From assembly GCA_021234155.1 (NCBI GenBank), contig JAJEKV010000025.1, positions 7,330,531 through 7,394,530 on the forward strand: 64,000 nt of DNA. Direction: 5' to 3'. This stretch comes from Isoetes taiwanensis. Its lineage: Eukaryota > Streptophyta > Lycopodiopsida > Isoetales > Isoetaceae. Below are positions 21,919 through 41,999 of the stretch, in pieces. The position numbers and the translations under genes are program-made. Positions within the stretch are counted from its first letter, which is position 1; each line of letters starts with the position of its first letter. A model generated the notes under the pieces. The model worked only from the letters and a program-made list of their open reading frames with translations. It was not told the origin of the DNA and ran no database searches.

Positions 21919-23017
21919 ACAAGAAACTTATCGCGGTGGCCCGCGAACGTTTCTCTTTCCCAGCATTTTGTATTCACTCATAACCTTATTCGGATCGTAT
22001 GATAGATAATTCTGCATCCATCATATCTGCATCCATCATGACAACAAATTCTGCAACAAAATGCTCCAAGCTATAATTTAGGTTTCCACATTTGACGTTA
22101 TGAGGCACACCAGGGGTCTGCAAGTGCAACAACTTAACTTAGATCAATGCAATTCACTTCCATATTATATCTTAAATTCAAATTGAGGTCTGAAATGATT
22201 CAAAGAAGTGGACTGAATGCTGTATTAAGTAATTACCTTAATTCTACGTAAATATTGAACTTTTGGCCAACCAGTTAGTGAATCTTTTTCTGGTTATTGA
22301 ATAATGATTCGAGAATCTTTCGTAAGGGGATTGGATTGAGATGCCTTTACACACTCACTCCCAATCTCGAGTAAAATAAAAAGATGTTAATGATTTTTCA
22401 TAATATAATGAAAGCTCATTTATGGATCTATCCTCAAAAAAAAAAATGCCTCACAGTAAGCTTTGAGGTCATCATCACCTCCATCATCTAAAACAAGCAC
22501 TCTAACTTTGCGCAAAATTAAGGTAACTACTTAATACATGCATTCAGTTCACTTCCTTGAATCATTTCAGACCTTAATTTGAATTTAAGATATAATATAT
22601 AAGTGAATTGCATTGATCTAAGTTAAGTTGTTGCATTTGCAAACCCCTGGTGTGCCTCATAACTCCAAATGTGGAAACCTAAATTATGGCTTGGAGCATT
22701 CTGTTGCAGAATTTGTTGTCATGATGGAAGATATGATCCTCCATCATTCATTCCTCAAGGTTATCTTGCCACACATTGTTGATGATCCACAGATTGCTTT
22801 TGGCCAAATTCCTCAATCATTCTACAACTTGCCTGCTTGAGATCCTGAATGATGCATGTGTTTTTGGCTATGACAGAGTGATGGTGCATAGAAACCCACA
22901 TGTTATTAAATTATCTATCATACGTTATGAGTGAATACAAAATGCTGGGAAAGAGAAACGTTCGCGGCGGCCAGCGGCGGCCAGCGGCGGCCTTGGCTGC
23001 CGCGATAAGTTTCTTGT
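21919..23017. mobile_element. Long-hairpin (foldback) DNA element, ~1.1 kb
   Basis: The left end ACAAGAAACTTATCGCGG and right end CCGCGATAAGTTTCTTGT are exact inverted copies. Inverted matching continues inward in blocks: CATTTTGTATTCACTCATAAC near 21964 against 22925-22945, and the segment from TCTGCATCCATCATGAC to ACCTTAATT (about 22020-22245) against about 22518-22745. Most of the element would thus fold into one long hairpin. The right terminus carries a small GCGGCGGCCA tandem array. Flanks are AT-rich, with an unclear target duplication. No transposase ORF. A related terminus is alone at 7879-7925. Confidence 0.8.
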
Positions 23018-23039
23018 ATATATTATGTATATCACAAGT

Positions 23040-25000
23040 GCAAACAAGCCATTTTTAGTACTTCATATAAAGTTCTCAATTTAGAGAAAATACATGTACT
23101 ATATCATGCAAATATTAACCATGTAAATGTAATCTACGCTTGAACTCAATATGTACTAAATTAAAGAATTGGAATAAGCTATAATTTCTTATCTCAAGAT
23201 ACATATCTGAAGTAAGAAAGCCCATAATAGCTGAGAGCTTAGCATCCAAAGCAACCATATTGGCATTGTGTGCCATTCTAAACACTGTAAGACAAACATA
23301 GCAAGTGGTAAGCATGCAGACATAGAGCAAGGATTATTAGATCAGTTGAACTGAACCCGTGTCCAAAAAACAAACATTCTCGTGATGAGAACTCGCAATA
23401 TACGCACACCAAAACACCGGCCTAGATAGGTTTTTCATTCATCACAGCAGCAGTATACATTGGGTTTATAATTTTGTCAAGTGAGTGGGGTAGCCGACCG
23501 TAGGCACAATATCAGACTACGCCATATAAGGAGAAATGACAATAATATCATGACCGGGCTAGCAAAGGTGAGAAAAGTGGCGACAGTTTCTCATTGGGAT
23601 AAGAAAACCCGGCCCTTGCGGGTGAAGCTGTTAGTGGCCAACTTTTAATCCATGGTGTACATCCTTGATTTTTTTGCATTATACCACCTTGGTCATTTCA
23701 TGTCCACTTGAACATGTGGTTTCGAGATACTTTCTCTCAATCGAGTGTCGTGTTGCTCTAAACTCAAAGCATAGACAAACTTCGCATACACGTGCATACC
23801 ATTTGAATATTGCACTTCTAAAATATTAGTCTACTACCTTGATGTAGATCTTTATAGAATGTTGTATTAAGCCTTTGATAGTGGGCTCCTTATCAAATGG
23901 TAGCATATATAGATTCATGTATATCTCATTTCAATCAAATTGATTTCAATTCAGATTTTGTCCTGATTTTGCTCTTCATATTCAAACTTCATCGACTATC
24001 TGTCTGATCGCCCGTGTTCAATGCTCCTATCCAGGTAAAAGCACATCGTAGTGGATCACTTGCCATGTCTCCCCACTCCCCCCCCCCCTCCCTGTGGCAT
24101 GAGGCTGGCACCAAATTGTGACATGAATCATAATGATTGTCAAAGATATAATAACTGCAAAAAAAAATTAGTAAGCGTCAAATTTAGATTTGGCGATCCA
24201 ATCCAAATTCCTAACAAACAAATGGAAATGCATTTAGTTCAGTTCCAGCAGTTTATTCAGTAGTACAAAGTCTGTTTTCTGCCTAAAAATATTTGATGCT
24301 ATTGAAGAAAATTAATCACGTAAGTTTTCTGGAAAAATCAAGTACGAGCGCTGTTTATTTTCAGATTTCTTCATGTTCCATTTATGTGAAGTGCATCATA
24401 TTTGTCTGAATGACAGCTATGGCATGAACTCCTAGATTTGTTGATGAAACATACATTGATTTCTTTGATGCTCCTTGGCCAGTGTGCCTGTTAGAAGGAC
24501 AAGAGAGATCAGTGGCTTGCCAGATGGAATGTGCAAGAGCACAAATGCATATAGGTGAACATAGAGGCAGACCGCGACAGCGTGAGGCATTACCTTGACA
24601 CTTGTTTCCTTAGCAAGTTTTGCGACCCCAGGGCCCTGGAGCAGGTCAATATATGGTACATTACAAGGAACACATATATATAGTCTATCTTACATATTTC
24701 AATCACACTATTCCAGTTATGAGCTCACTGCCATAGTTAGACAAAAGCTATCCTCAAATCTAGGCGGCAGTTTGAAAGATTAACCTATTCGAGAATCTCT
24801 GGTGCTTATTTTTAGCTCCCTTTGCGGATATCATTGAAATAGAGCTCGTCGACGGATGAATTTCAATTGCAAATTTTGACCTGAGATCTTGTCTTCCAGA
24901 TTTGAAAAATTGGCAAAGAGAAATTTTTTAATTATGAAACTGAGGGTGTGACTATTTGGAACATCACCTAGAACGTGGACAGGATCTGAGACATGAACTG
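23040..25000. other. Stretch without recognisable feature
   Basis: AT-rich sequence without long open frames or clear repeats. I see no supported gene. Confidence 0.45.
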
Positions 25001-25021
25001 AAGCAGAGACGGGAACAAAAT

Positions 25022-25600
25022 CAAGGAATAAATTACTAATTCCATATTTCTTATTAGCCATAATGCCTTAGATAAACTTGCCCGAAAAAACTAATCCAAA
25101 AACTTTCTATGATTTGGCTAAACTCTACAAAATTTGCCTCTCATACTTTCTAGTATTTAGCTAAGCTAACCCGAAGTTCAACCCAAAAAATTATGTGGTG
25201 TGGTTACGAAAAATGTTTAAACAAAAATATTATACCTTCTTTCAATTGTTTCTATTTACTTTAGTCTTTTTTTTTGTGAAAACATGCTAGAAAAGTGCCA
25301 TTTAGGTAAATCTAGTATCAAATCACTTCGTAGATAATAGGGAATAAATTACTAACTTTATATTTCTTATTACATAAAATTACTTTAGCTAAACTAGCCC
25401 GAAAGTCATTGCAAAATTTCTTATAGTTTAGCTAAATGTTATAAATTTTTACGCTCCTACTTTCTAGCATTTGGCTAAAGAGCTCAAAGGTTGGTGCGAG
25501 CCCGAAAAAAGCTACATCAAATTTACTATTATTTTCCTAGTTTTTTCAATTTACTTTAGCCAACATTTTTTAAAAGTGTGTTAAAAATTTGGCAAATAGC
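25022..25600. repeat. Diverged tandem duplication, period ~316 bp
   Basis: GGAATAAATTACTAATTCCATATTTCTTATTA near 25025 recurs as GGAATAAATTACTAACTTTATATTT at about 25341. It is followed in both copies by TAGCTAAACTAGCCCGAAA-like and CTTTCTAG(T/C)ATTT.GCTAA blocks. The copies are old and have many small gaps. Confidence 0.7.
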
Positions 25601-26326
25601 TAAGTTTTGTACTTAAATTATTCCATGAACATGATCAGGGTATGGAGCAGAAATAGGAACTAGAACAAACGCAAAATTTGGAGCCAATGATACTGCATGG
25701 ACGATTGAAATAGGCATTGGTGCAGAGGCAAGAACTGAATCCGAATGGAATCTAGGTCAACTAGCAAAGAGGACGGATCTAGAATGCTAATCACTCTGTA
25801 GGTTATGCAACTCAAGTCAGGGAGACCCAAGACTATTGGTACATGTGGGCTAGCAATGAGATTGAAGGAAATGCTACAAGAAGCTGTCTCGAAGAGAACC
25901 TAAAGAGGTGTTGTATATTTTGTGACTGAGCCTGAGGAGATCTTTCGTTCATCAATCAAACCAACAGAAATGGGGTGCTTGATCCTGATTCGGGGGATGT
26001 GCTTAGAAGCGAATGCACTATCCATAACGCAGGCATTTGCGCTACTATCAAGTTGCGCCAAAGCATCTAACCTTCCCACCTTTGACTTTAATGATATAGA
26101 GATAAAAAAAATTTACTGACCTTATCCGAAGAAAAAAAACCTTCGTCGCATGTGGAAGGAGTTTGAAAAATGTCAACCAGCCATTGATACTCCTACTACT
26201 TGGTTTGGCTTTTGAAGTTTTTTACTGATTTGATAGTTTAACAGGCAAGCAATATGGCTAACCCCTTCACAGTAGAGACAGAGGTCCTCTCTTCAACGCT
26301 GCTTCCTCGGCCACAGACAAGGGTCC

Positions 26327-26760
26327 TCAAACCACATGATCAATCTGCATAGGTATCGGACCATTTGATTTAGGGGACATGTGCAACACATAAGCTATTA
26401 TAACCATTGGCGCTTCTGAAATTAGAGAAATATGACCATCTTTCCTGCCTATGTCAAAAAGACGGTTATCATAATGAACTGCGAATTTTATAGCTTCATT
26501 CATGGTTCTGGGTATCCTTGCGGAACCCTCTTCGAAAACAGTCACGAAGGGCCACATCACTCCAGGCTGTGTCTATGGCAATCTGACGGAACTTTAAAGC
26601 ATAAACTAAAGCCGGAAGAGAACCTTGCCTGAGGTTGCCAAGTTTGATAACTGTTGTGCGCTGCTAACCAGTGTCTCCCGAACATGCCTCAAGGTCAGCA
26701 GTGAACGCTGCAAAATTCTGCAACTCGGGATTAAAATGCGAAGCTTGGATCTAGTGTCAT
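26327..26760 (-). mobile_element. Ty3/gypsy retrotransposon gag fragment
   Basis: The minus strand reads LRQGSLPALVYALKFRQIAI, DTAWSDVALRDCFRRGF and, after a shift, MNEAIKFAVHYDNRLFD followed by PMQID. This is the order of the plant gypsy gag domain (Retrotrans_gag): the L.QG..s..eY...FR.....t.W.d.aL...F..GL block, then A...A...D.RL and PMeID. Internal stops and shifts make it non-functional. I found no LTRs, protease or integrase next to it. Confidence 0.7.
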
Positions 26761-26769
26761 CAAATTTTT

Positions 26770-28400
26770 AAGGCAAACTAATCTTAGGCTCTGATGGCCT
26801 CCTCTCGGAGCTAGAGGCTGATTCATGAGATGTTATTTGTTCTCTGAGTTTGTCCAACTACAATTGCTAACGTACTTGAATAAGCCGCTGGACTTGCTAT
26901 AACGAGGATGGAAGTTTCTCCATAGAGACTTAGGCTCGGAGTAGGCAAGAACTCGCAAGGGATTCTGGTTCAAACTTTCATGAACCTACTCGAAAATAAG
27001 AAAAACACATGGAAAGTACTTGGAATAAAAAAATACACGAAAATTTGATATATAATCAAGAATTAAGAATACAATGGCCTGAAGGCAAGCAGGAACATGA
27101 GAGAAATGCCTAAAATGCTCAAGACTAGATGTTGGACACAGCACAAAAATAATGCATTTGTTCAGTAGAGTAAAAGCATCGTTTACCTAAAAGGCTCTCA
27201 TGCCTTCATAGTGATGCTGTTGCAGCACAGAATCCTGTAGGTCCAGATTGCAACGGATAAATTAATCATGGTATTCTTAGACAAAAGGGATTGCATGATA
27301 GATTGTTCTAGCAGGTTCTTGGCTTATTGTCTTGAAGTCACAGGGTTTGATTCATTTATTTCCTTGATTCGGTGCATTTGGTTTGCTTCTCTGCAAATGA
27401 TTTGGTTTTGTGTAAGGCTAGTTTTGCTTTTGTTTTCTAGAGGGTGAGGCTTGTATGTTGGTCCTACAGGTTTTGTGTAAGGCTAGTTTTTGCTTTTGTT
27501 TTCTAAAAAGTGAGGCTTGTATATTGGTCCCATAGGTTGGAATTGTTGCCGTGTTGGAGGCCTTGGGGAGCGCCATACGAAGAACAGGTATGATTCCAAT
27601 CTTTTGGCTTTGTAGATGTGCTTGTGTGCGTTTTTCAAGGAGCCTTTTCTTAATTGCATTTTGGTTCTCTAGATTATTACATTTGAATGTGGAAAACGTT
27701 TCTCCCATATGACCATTATGTATTCAAGATAAAAATTAAATGTTTTCAAGCGTATTTTGTACATTTTGTATTCCAGTTTCAGGGTTCCCATCGTGGTGGT
27801 TCAGATTTAATTTCATAAGGCATATTCTAGGTTGATCCTGGCCTGAAGTGTCATGATCTGCCCATAAAGCGATTTCTTGTTTAATGCATATTTAATAGTA
27901 TGTGCACTTGAAAGAAAGAAAGAAAGATAGATACATACATACATGCATACATATTATTTTAATGCCCACGGAGACGGACGAAAACGTAGAGTCAGAGGTT
28001 ATAATTTCAAGTAAGTATATACAACTTAACATAAACAAAGCACTAGGTATCTTTTATTTGCTTCAAAAGCTACAAGTCTTCTTCCAAATGAGTCGAGCAG
28101 CATCCTAGTTGAGTCCATCACTATCCAAGATCACCAATAATTGAGAATGCATATAAGAAACATGTTAGAAACATAGGAATACAATTCATATCAAAATTAA
28201 AGGTCCCTTGCTATAAGTGAGAGCGAATCTACACAAGACACTGTGCAAGAGCATGCATATAGCTTCAAATTCTATAGGTCTTGGTGGACAAGGGGATTGT
28301 GATCAGTGGGCCTGTGCTGCAGTATTCCTTGTTAATATAGAAGTCTCAAAAATGCGACAGAAAATATCAGCGACCCAACTGTGATATTGTTAAAAATATA
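26770..28400. other. Intergenic stretch before ADH
   Basis: Holds a 63-bp tandem duplication (27407-27537, unit with GTGTAAGGCTAGTTTTGC and GTGAGGCTTGTAT) and a GAAA/CATA microsatellite (27906-27950). No gene seen. Confidence 0.5.
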
Positions 28401-28513
28401 GACGCCCAATCAAAAGACGAAACTGGCTGGTCCCAAGTACGTAGGAAGCAGGAAAATAAGCTGCGGCAGCCGCCAATGCAGCCGAAAGCCGTTCTATTGC
28501 CCGCCCATTTGGG

Positions 28514-28521
28514 CATAAATA
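28514..28521 (+). promoter_or_regulatory. Possible TATA box of the alcohol dehydrogenase gene
   Basis: CATAAATA lies 40 bp upstream of the ATG at 28561. If used, transcription would start only about 15-20 bp before the ATG, so a more distant promoter is also possible. The start codon context (GCGAAATGG) is favourable. Confidence 0.35.
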
Positions 28522-28560
28522 CACAGGGAATTTGGAAGCAGGAAACGTGTTTGCAGCGAA

Positions 28561-30525
<1,965 letters not shown>

Positions 30526-30941
30526 GAATAACCAATCCATAGGTTATGTAGACAATTTTGGCTTGATATCAAAATCTATATGGTTGATATCAAAATCTGT
30601 CTAGCCAATGCAGTCTGAACTTGATTATGGATGGGTTGAAAATAAGACTCTTTTTTGAGTCCCCTTGAAGATCCATCATTATTGCTGCAAAAACTTAAAG
30701 ATTGTATTATAAATAATAGCACAACATCAAGAGACGCGTTGACCCATAGTGTGGGGTTAGAATGTATAACTCAGGAAATTACATCAATAGACTGGGTTGA
30801 CTAAAAGCATTGCCCAACAAGGAAATCATTATGAGCTCGTAAAACAATCTGCCACCTTTGTAATTGCACAACCTACTGCCTTCAAAAGGCACTTCGCAAT
30901 ACTTAAGAGGATTGCTAGCCAGTTTAATCCCGATGATAAGT
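30526..30941. other. Convergent 3' spacer between ADH and TTLL9
   Basis: The 416 bp between the two stop codons must hold both 3' untranslated regions. It has a small duplication (TTGATATCAAAATCT near 30570 and 30588) and a TATTATAAATAATAG stretch near 30705 that could supply poly(A) signals on either strand. Confidence 0.6.
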
Positions 30942-37227
<6,286 letters not shown>

Positions 37228-37409
37228 GGAGACATCCGCCAAGAATCATGAGATCGGCTTGCTAGGGCATTGTGGGATGCCACGTTGCGTGCCAGCTAGG
37301 CAAGTTAAAGAATAGTTCACAAAACATGGTATCTAGGGTGAGATTTCACTAGCATTTATTTTGCAGCAAAGCCCTAAACTTCCATGCCTCAGATCACGGG
37401 ATGTACAGG

Positions 37410-37930
37410 ACTCATCTACCAATTCAAGAGTATCACCAGTTAAGAACTTACTCACACCTACTACCAATTCCAAAGTATCATCCATGAGAAGCTGACTCGC
37501 ACCTATTCTACTCAGCATTCCTCACACATGCTACCAATTTCGAAGTATCACCCATGAAAAGTTGACTTACACCTAACACCAATTTGAAACTATCACACAT
37601 GACTCGGTCTCGGCCTTCGGCTGAGGCCTTGCCTCGATTTGGGCAAAAGCATACATACCTATGTTACTACCACCTACTACCAATTTGAAAGTTGAGGAGT
37701 TGACTCATACTTACCATAAATTTAAAGTATCACCCATGTGAAGCTTATACACACCTACTATCAACACTTACTACCAATTCCAAAATATCACTCATTGGTT
37801 ACACTTAGTACCAATTCCAAAGGATCAACTATGAGGAGATTACTTCTATCTACTACCAACACCTACCATCAATTCTAGAGTATCACCCATGAGGAGCGTA
37901 CTCTTACCTACAACCATTTCCAAAGTATTG
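37410..37930. repeat. Degenerate satellite-like repeat upstream of TTLL9
   Basis: A phrase close to CACCTACTACCAATTCCAAA followed by GTATCACCCATGAGAAG recurs about ten times at irregular spacing of 40-70 bp. It is interrupted once (about 37600-37670). The array starts less than 200 bp upstream of the TTLL9 start codon. No coding potential. Confidence 0.8.
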
Positions 37931-38062
37931 CCTATTTTGAAAACTTTCTATTATTGGACTAAGCTTGCAAAGTTTCAAACTTTCTATTTTTAGACTCATG
38001 AGGTGCTTACAAACTGCCAAAAACTTGCTATTTTAGACTGAGGTGCTTATCCATAAGCATTT

Positions 38063-38081
38063 GGAACATTCTAGAACATTT
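38063..38081. promoter_or_regulatory. Heat-shock-element-like site 1
   Basis: GGAACATTCTAGAACATTT gives three perfect alternating GAA/TTC pentamers (GAA at 38064, TTC at 38069, GAA at 38074), the core requirement of a plant HSE. It lies about 840 bp upstream of the TTLL9 ATG. Confidence 0.45.
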
Positions 38082-38151
38082 TATTTTGAGTGTTTACAAA
38101 CTTTAAAACAAGTTACTATTTTGAGACTGAGGTGTTTATCCATGAGCATCT

Positions 38152-38210
38152 GGAACATTCTAGAAGATTCTAGATTTATCTAGAGCATTCTAGAACATCC
38201 TGGAGCATCC
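38152..38210. promoter_or_regulatory. Extended heat-shock-element-like array
   Basis: Pentamers in register begin GGAACATTCTAGAAGATTC (four perfect units, 38153-38170). After a short gap comes CATTCTAGAACATCCTGGAG (38186-38205) with degenerate continuation. It is part of a region whose longer unit (ACTGAGGTG.TTATCCA..AGCAT.TGGAACATTCTAGA) repeats at about 38035 and 38125. Function is unproven. The nearest genes are TTLL9 (minus, about 930 bp away) and the hAT fragment (plus, about 820 bp away). Confidence 0.45.
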
Positions 38211-39026
38211 TTCAATTGATGTTCTCTGAACTGTATGTGAACTTTCAATTGTTTTTAAAAATTAATGCTTGGCCTAGTGGTAAGCATGGGGGGTTAATGC
38301 AAGGACAAGTAGTGTATTTTTTTAGTGGCCCCGGCGGTCCAGTTGGCCATGCATTCATATTTTTTTCAAAAATGGTTGGCTACATTAGAGTACGATATGT
38401 TCATGCCCTGACCGAAGGGTAGTGGCCAATTCAAAATACAAATATGTACAATTTACTTGTTAGTAGCCAATTCGATATTTACTAAATCCGGCTAGGTGTA
38501 GGGTGTGGCCAATTCGATTTTTTTGTGCGTGAGAAAAAACTTATCAAGGTAGCCAGTTAGAACCTAAGGTAAATTTTAATGAGTAAGGGGGTGGCCATAT
38601 TACATCTCGGCCACATGTCCATCTAGGAATCGCCACTTGTAGTCTTCTGGGATTAGGGTTTCATATATATTCTTTAACTTGACCGAGCTAGCATCAGAAA
38701 CCACCCTTTCACACAGGTTTAGTTTATTCTACGATGTCGAGCCTGTGTTTTTCCTGTTCTTCTCGTATGCAATTGTTTCGTTATTCATGTGAATATGAAT
38801 ATTCTATGAATATGAATGGGATGATAATTTTAATATTATATTTTATTGTCATTTGCAGAGCACTCCCGATTTGTATTCACGATTTGGTTGAGATAGAGAT
38901 CCATTCCCATCTACAATCTAAGCTTTAGCTTCATCAATCCAGGTTAGTTTTTACTTTAATCAGTTGCGCAAAATTATTCAGATGTGCAAAAGTAGCTATT
39001 GATGCCGATCACCAAATTTATGCAGC

Positions 39027-39832
39027 ATGGACGGAGCTTCACAAAAGAGAATAAATGAGTTCTTGGGACCTGCGGCATCAAGGACAAAGCGGCGCATCAC
39101 TATATCATCGTCTATGTCCACTTTCATAGACCAAAATGAGGGTCTTGATGAAGGCTATGAATCTATATATGATAAGGACTATGACCCAGATCAATTGACA
39201 GAAGATTCAAATGATGATGAGGTTCTAGAGGGTCTAGAAAATGAGAGTGAACTACATGAGGATGAAAACGAAGTGCTTGGGCGAGGACCATATAAGGAGA
39301 GGAAATGCAGCCGACGGGATGCCAACAGAAACTTCAAAAATGATAGGCTTAGAGTATCTCTTCATGGAACCAGTGGATGTGGCAGGGAGAAAAATGGTAA
39401 AGTGTACTATTTGTTCTTGAAAAAATAAGACCGACAAGTTATTCCAGCCAAAGAAAAATAGTATTGATAGGCACGTTGTTAAATTGAAAAGAATAGAATA
39501 GAATATGATTTTATCGTCCACGAAGACCAACTGGCCTATGGGACCCAAGTACAAAGAGAGAGCAGCAGGCATATTACTACCAGGATTAAAAAACCCCCGC
39601 CCCGAAGGGTTTAGGATGGGGTAATTAAATATTTGTTTGCTGGTTGGGAAGATCCGGATTATGGGCTGGGGTTGTTACAAGATTATGGGTGAAGTTAACC
39701 TCTCATGATTATCAAAAGGTTGCCTTGAGCGAATATATTAAGCTGGTAAATCTGATTATCACAATGATACTTGGTAGTGTAGAAGATGAGCGAGCTTTTA
39801 GCTCGCTTTCTTTCATAATTCTGTTTCCCTAA
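39027..39832 (+). pseudogene. Internally deleted hAT-type transposase gene
   Basis: The first part opens at ATG 39027 (MDGASQKRINEFLGPAASRT), is very acidic in the middle, and runs after a frameshift into a zinc-finger-like start (MVKCTIC..KNKTDK...IDRHVVK). The last part (39644-39832) contains LVNLIITMILGSVEDERAFS, the C-terminal hAT dimerisation signature (SVEDERAFS.L). The catalytic middle is missing, and the LINE 3' tail at 39509-39612 lies in the gap. It may have been a hAT element with a BED-like finger. Non-functional. Confidence 0.6.
39509..39612 (-). mobile_element. LINE 3' tail, family shared with 46229-46335
   Basis: The minus-strand reading GGTTTTTTAATCCTGGTAGT...GGCCAGTTGGTCTTCGTGGA matches the 3' untranslated end that follows the LINE coding remnant at 45670-46188. 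A third copy is at 54505-54612. Only the tail is present, as expected for 5'-truncated insertions. Confidence 0.65.
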
Positions 39833-39839
39833 TCATCAA

Positions 39840-41470
39840 CTGTATCTTGATCCAGAATATATTTCTCTTTGTTGCACAAAAAAACATAATAAGGCACATT
39901 CTCCTCATTCCCAAAAGTAGCAAATGATGCAAAAGTGTATCTGACTTGTAATGTATCATCAAATCATTCAGCATTTGCAATAAAAAAAACCTGCAACCTC
40001 TTCATTATAGTCAATGTGCTCCAAATTAAATTGCAGCTTTCAAGGTTAATGTTCTATGTTCTCACAATTATGTCACTCAAATTTCGAACATGCTTCACAA
40101 AGATAGGAAAGAAGCCTCCATATAAGATTAGATCCTCAAGATGTAGTGCTAACAGGATTGATTGAGTACCAGGCAATGATTCACAGTTCGAGTATGGATC
40201 CCTCTCTATATCTTCTTCTATGATTTCCCAAATAATCATCCTTGTATTACATTTTCTCTAGCGAAGAGCATAGTGGGTAGTAGAAGCACCAACTATAGAT
40301 AATCCATCATCCGCTCCTCCCCTTTTGGAGAGTGTGTTAATTTTTCATTATCTAAGAGAAAACAAGTACGTAGTGAAGCATACGTTGCTTTCCAAGTAGG
40401 AATAATAAGCAAGTAATGTAACTAGAGATGATGTATCCATTAAGAAAAAATAAGCACATGATGGTTTACAATGCTACAAAGATTCAATAGTTCCAATTTT
40501 TAAATATAGTTTAATTGTCTTCAAATGCCAAAATCAATTAGAAAAAATATCGAAGAGAAGTATCCAACAAAAAAACCTTGAGATGAAACTTCAACTGAAA
40601 ATTCCTGGTATACAGTAGGTTGCATCAAATGGCATGTTGTCGAATGCCACTGTCGATTCTTAATATTTGAAAAGTTGTTCTGCATCTAGGATCCCTTAAG
40701 GATTCAAAAGTCATATTCCTGCACCTTTTGAAAATATATGCCAATCTAAAAAAGAAAACTTGATAATAGTTCGATAATGAGCAAAAGGTCATAGTATCTT
40801 TGAAAGGTGAACATATGAAAAAAAGCCAAAGTAGAGCTAGGACTTATAAGATGAGGATGAAGCAAAGGAATTAGTCGTACGCTGAGTACTTTTCTGAAAG
40901 ATGTTATTTAAGCAGAAGTTGAAAGGATTGATTATATATGAGTTCTTTTCCCAGCCATTGTCCATGAACAAACGAAATACATCTTCTCCTCCCATCAGGA
41001 TCAATAGAACACCAAATAAATCTGCTAATGGACTGTGATTGTATACATCTTCGTACATCTTTCAAACTATCTTTTTATCATAGAGAATTGATCATTGAAG
41101 AGGAACCAGTACATGCAATGCACTTGTGTAACTTCCTCGCATAATATTTTGGCCCATAACAATTTTTTATCTCGTGTAAACTTAACCGTTTTTTTTAATT
41201 CATCTAAGTATAGCAAATTTCTCACTACCATCCTCGTACCAAAATTCTAAGAATATAATGAAGCTTCATGTAAATCAGAAGGATTGTCAACTTGGATCTC
41301 CTCTCACCTCTACTGAATTCAAGATAATCTAGGATTATAAGAAAATGGTAAATTAGAATCAACTACATTCAAATTCGAAGCAAACATATCATACAAACCC
41401 CTGAAAACTCCAATAGTTTCCCACTTTCAATCATAAGCATTAGTAGGCCTATTTTTGTGTGCAGTACCTG
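39840..41470. other. Stretch without recognised gene
   Basis: AT-rich, with stops in all frames and short open stretches only. No supported feature. Confidence 0.45.
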
Positions 41471-41476
41471 TGGCTT

Positions 41477-41990
41477 CTAAATCAAATTGAAGGTGCATTT
41501 TAGGCCAAAACATAGAGAAAGATTTTTTTTCCATAATAAGAGCCAATTCCTAGACTTCCAAATATTCAATAAGGCAAGATAAATGAGAGTTTTATAGAAA
41601 GAGGCATTATTTTGAATCAAAGATAGAAGATCCCTATTGATATTCAAAGTCATGTTATTAGAAATCCAAGTCCAAAATTCATCTACTTTGCTATAAAAAA
41701 AGATATGATCCCTCGTTTCAATATGCTGACAATTCAAAGGGCAATTGGACGAGATATTAGCATTTCTTTTATCAATAGATTCAAGATTGCTCACCCTCCC
41801 CTATGCAATCTATCATATGAAAAAACTGGCTTTAGGAGCTCAATGTTAAATAAACATTGAGCCTCAGTAGAAGATTTAGACCACTTGATCAAAGTCTTAT
41901 TAGGGCAATCATTAAAATTCAAATGTTTAAATATAGAGCTTACTTTGTACTCCCTTTTTCTATCTAGCAACCAATGTCATGGTTCTTTAT
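41477..41990 (-). mobile_element. LINE fragment with zf-RVT domain
   Basis: The minus strand encodes SSNCPLNCQHIETRDHIFFY with VDEFWTWISNNM and NIWKSRNWLLLWKK. These are the C-x2-C-x3-H...E-T-x-DH-x-FF..C...W zinc-binding and W..WK.RN blocks of plant LINEs. Upstream, toward 41990, pieces like FNIELLKPVFSYDRLHRGG match the preceding post-RT region. Stops are present. Confidence 0.65.
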
Positions 41991-41999
41991 AGAATACTA

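Noticed and set aside
22628..22840. 70-codon open frame in the long-hairpin element
   Set aside because: It lies in one arm of the inverted repeat, matches no family, and the opposite arm does not preserve it.
37872..38210. CRISPR-like array
   Set aside because: Eukaryotic satellite with irregular spacing and degenerate units; no constant repeat-spacer pattern.
38266..38300. TGGCCTAGTGGTAAGC as a tRNA gene or SINE head
   Set aside because: It is a good A-box, but no B-box follows at the right distance and no cloverleaf forms.
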